In this document: one piece after another, positions 5,566 to 5,589 of the stretch
Numbering within the stretch: the stretch's first letter is position 1
Layout of the letters: each line of letters starts with the position of its first letter
NCBI GenBank assembly: GCA_030614585.1
Contig: JAUWTT010000307.1
Location: 1 to 5,589, forward strand
Length of the DNA: 5,589 nucleotides
Origin: Acidobacteriota bacterium
GTDB lineage: Bacteria > Acidobacteriota > UBA6911 > RPQK01 > JAPXNP01
Direction: 5' to 3'
Notes under the pieces: model-generated
The model's input: the letters and a program-made list of their open reading frames with translations, nothing else
The model's database searches: none
What the model was told of the DNA's origin: nothing
Position numbers and translations under genes: made by a program

Positions 5566-5589
5566 CTCTAAAAGTGTAGATGGCGTGCA

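Overview
The window holds two transcription units on opposite strands, separated and bordered by dense short-word repeat DNA. The minus-strand unit (3099 down to 107) is a three-gene reductive dehalogenase operon in the order rdhA, rdhB, rdhC: a Tat-exported corrinoid and iron-sulfur catalytic subunit, a three-helix membrane anchor, and a NosR-like membrane flavoprotein with two CxxxCP motifs. The plus-strand gene (3754-5490) encodes a secreted or periplasmic amidohydrolase of the Amidohydro_3 (YtcJ-like) type and is followed by a strong hairpin.

The setting suggests an uncultured anaerobic bacterium with an outer compartment (Tat and Sec signal peptides, membrane anchor, predicted exported flavin domain), probably from sediment or the subsurface. 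The phylum cannot be fixed from this sequence. Intergenic arrays of similar style are, in my recollection, frequent in environmental genomes such as Planctomycetes and Omnitrophica, but that is an impression and not a search result.

Layout: 1-150 is a heptamer array (ACYCAAG-type words, then ACCGATn) that runs into the 3' end of rdhC. 107-1264 is rdhC, 1251-1607 rdhB and 1630-3099 rdhA. 3100-3753 is a 654-base non-coding stretch: the rdhA leader, a second mixed heptamer array, an imperfect 27-bp inverted repeat, a small hairpin flanked by CGAGCA direct repeats, another ACCCAAG plus ACCGATn array in the same orientation as the one at the left edge, and the amidohydrolase leader. 3754-5490 is the amidohydrolase, 5499-5530 a hairpin, and 5531-5565 a third heptamer family (AAGYTCG).

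How the genes work together: RdhA would be exported folded, be held on the outer membrane face by RdhB, and reduce an organohalide. RdhC has the parts expected of an electron-transfer or maturation partner. No regulator, RdhT-type chaperone, cobalamin gene or ApbE flavin transferase lies in the window. The amidohydrolase is divergent from the operon and its link to dehalogenation is unproven. The most unusual signal is the strict 7-nt word structure of the intergenic DNA, which has supplied the last residues and the stop codon of rdhC.
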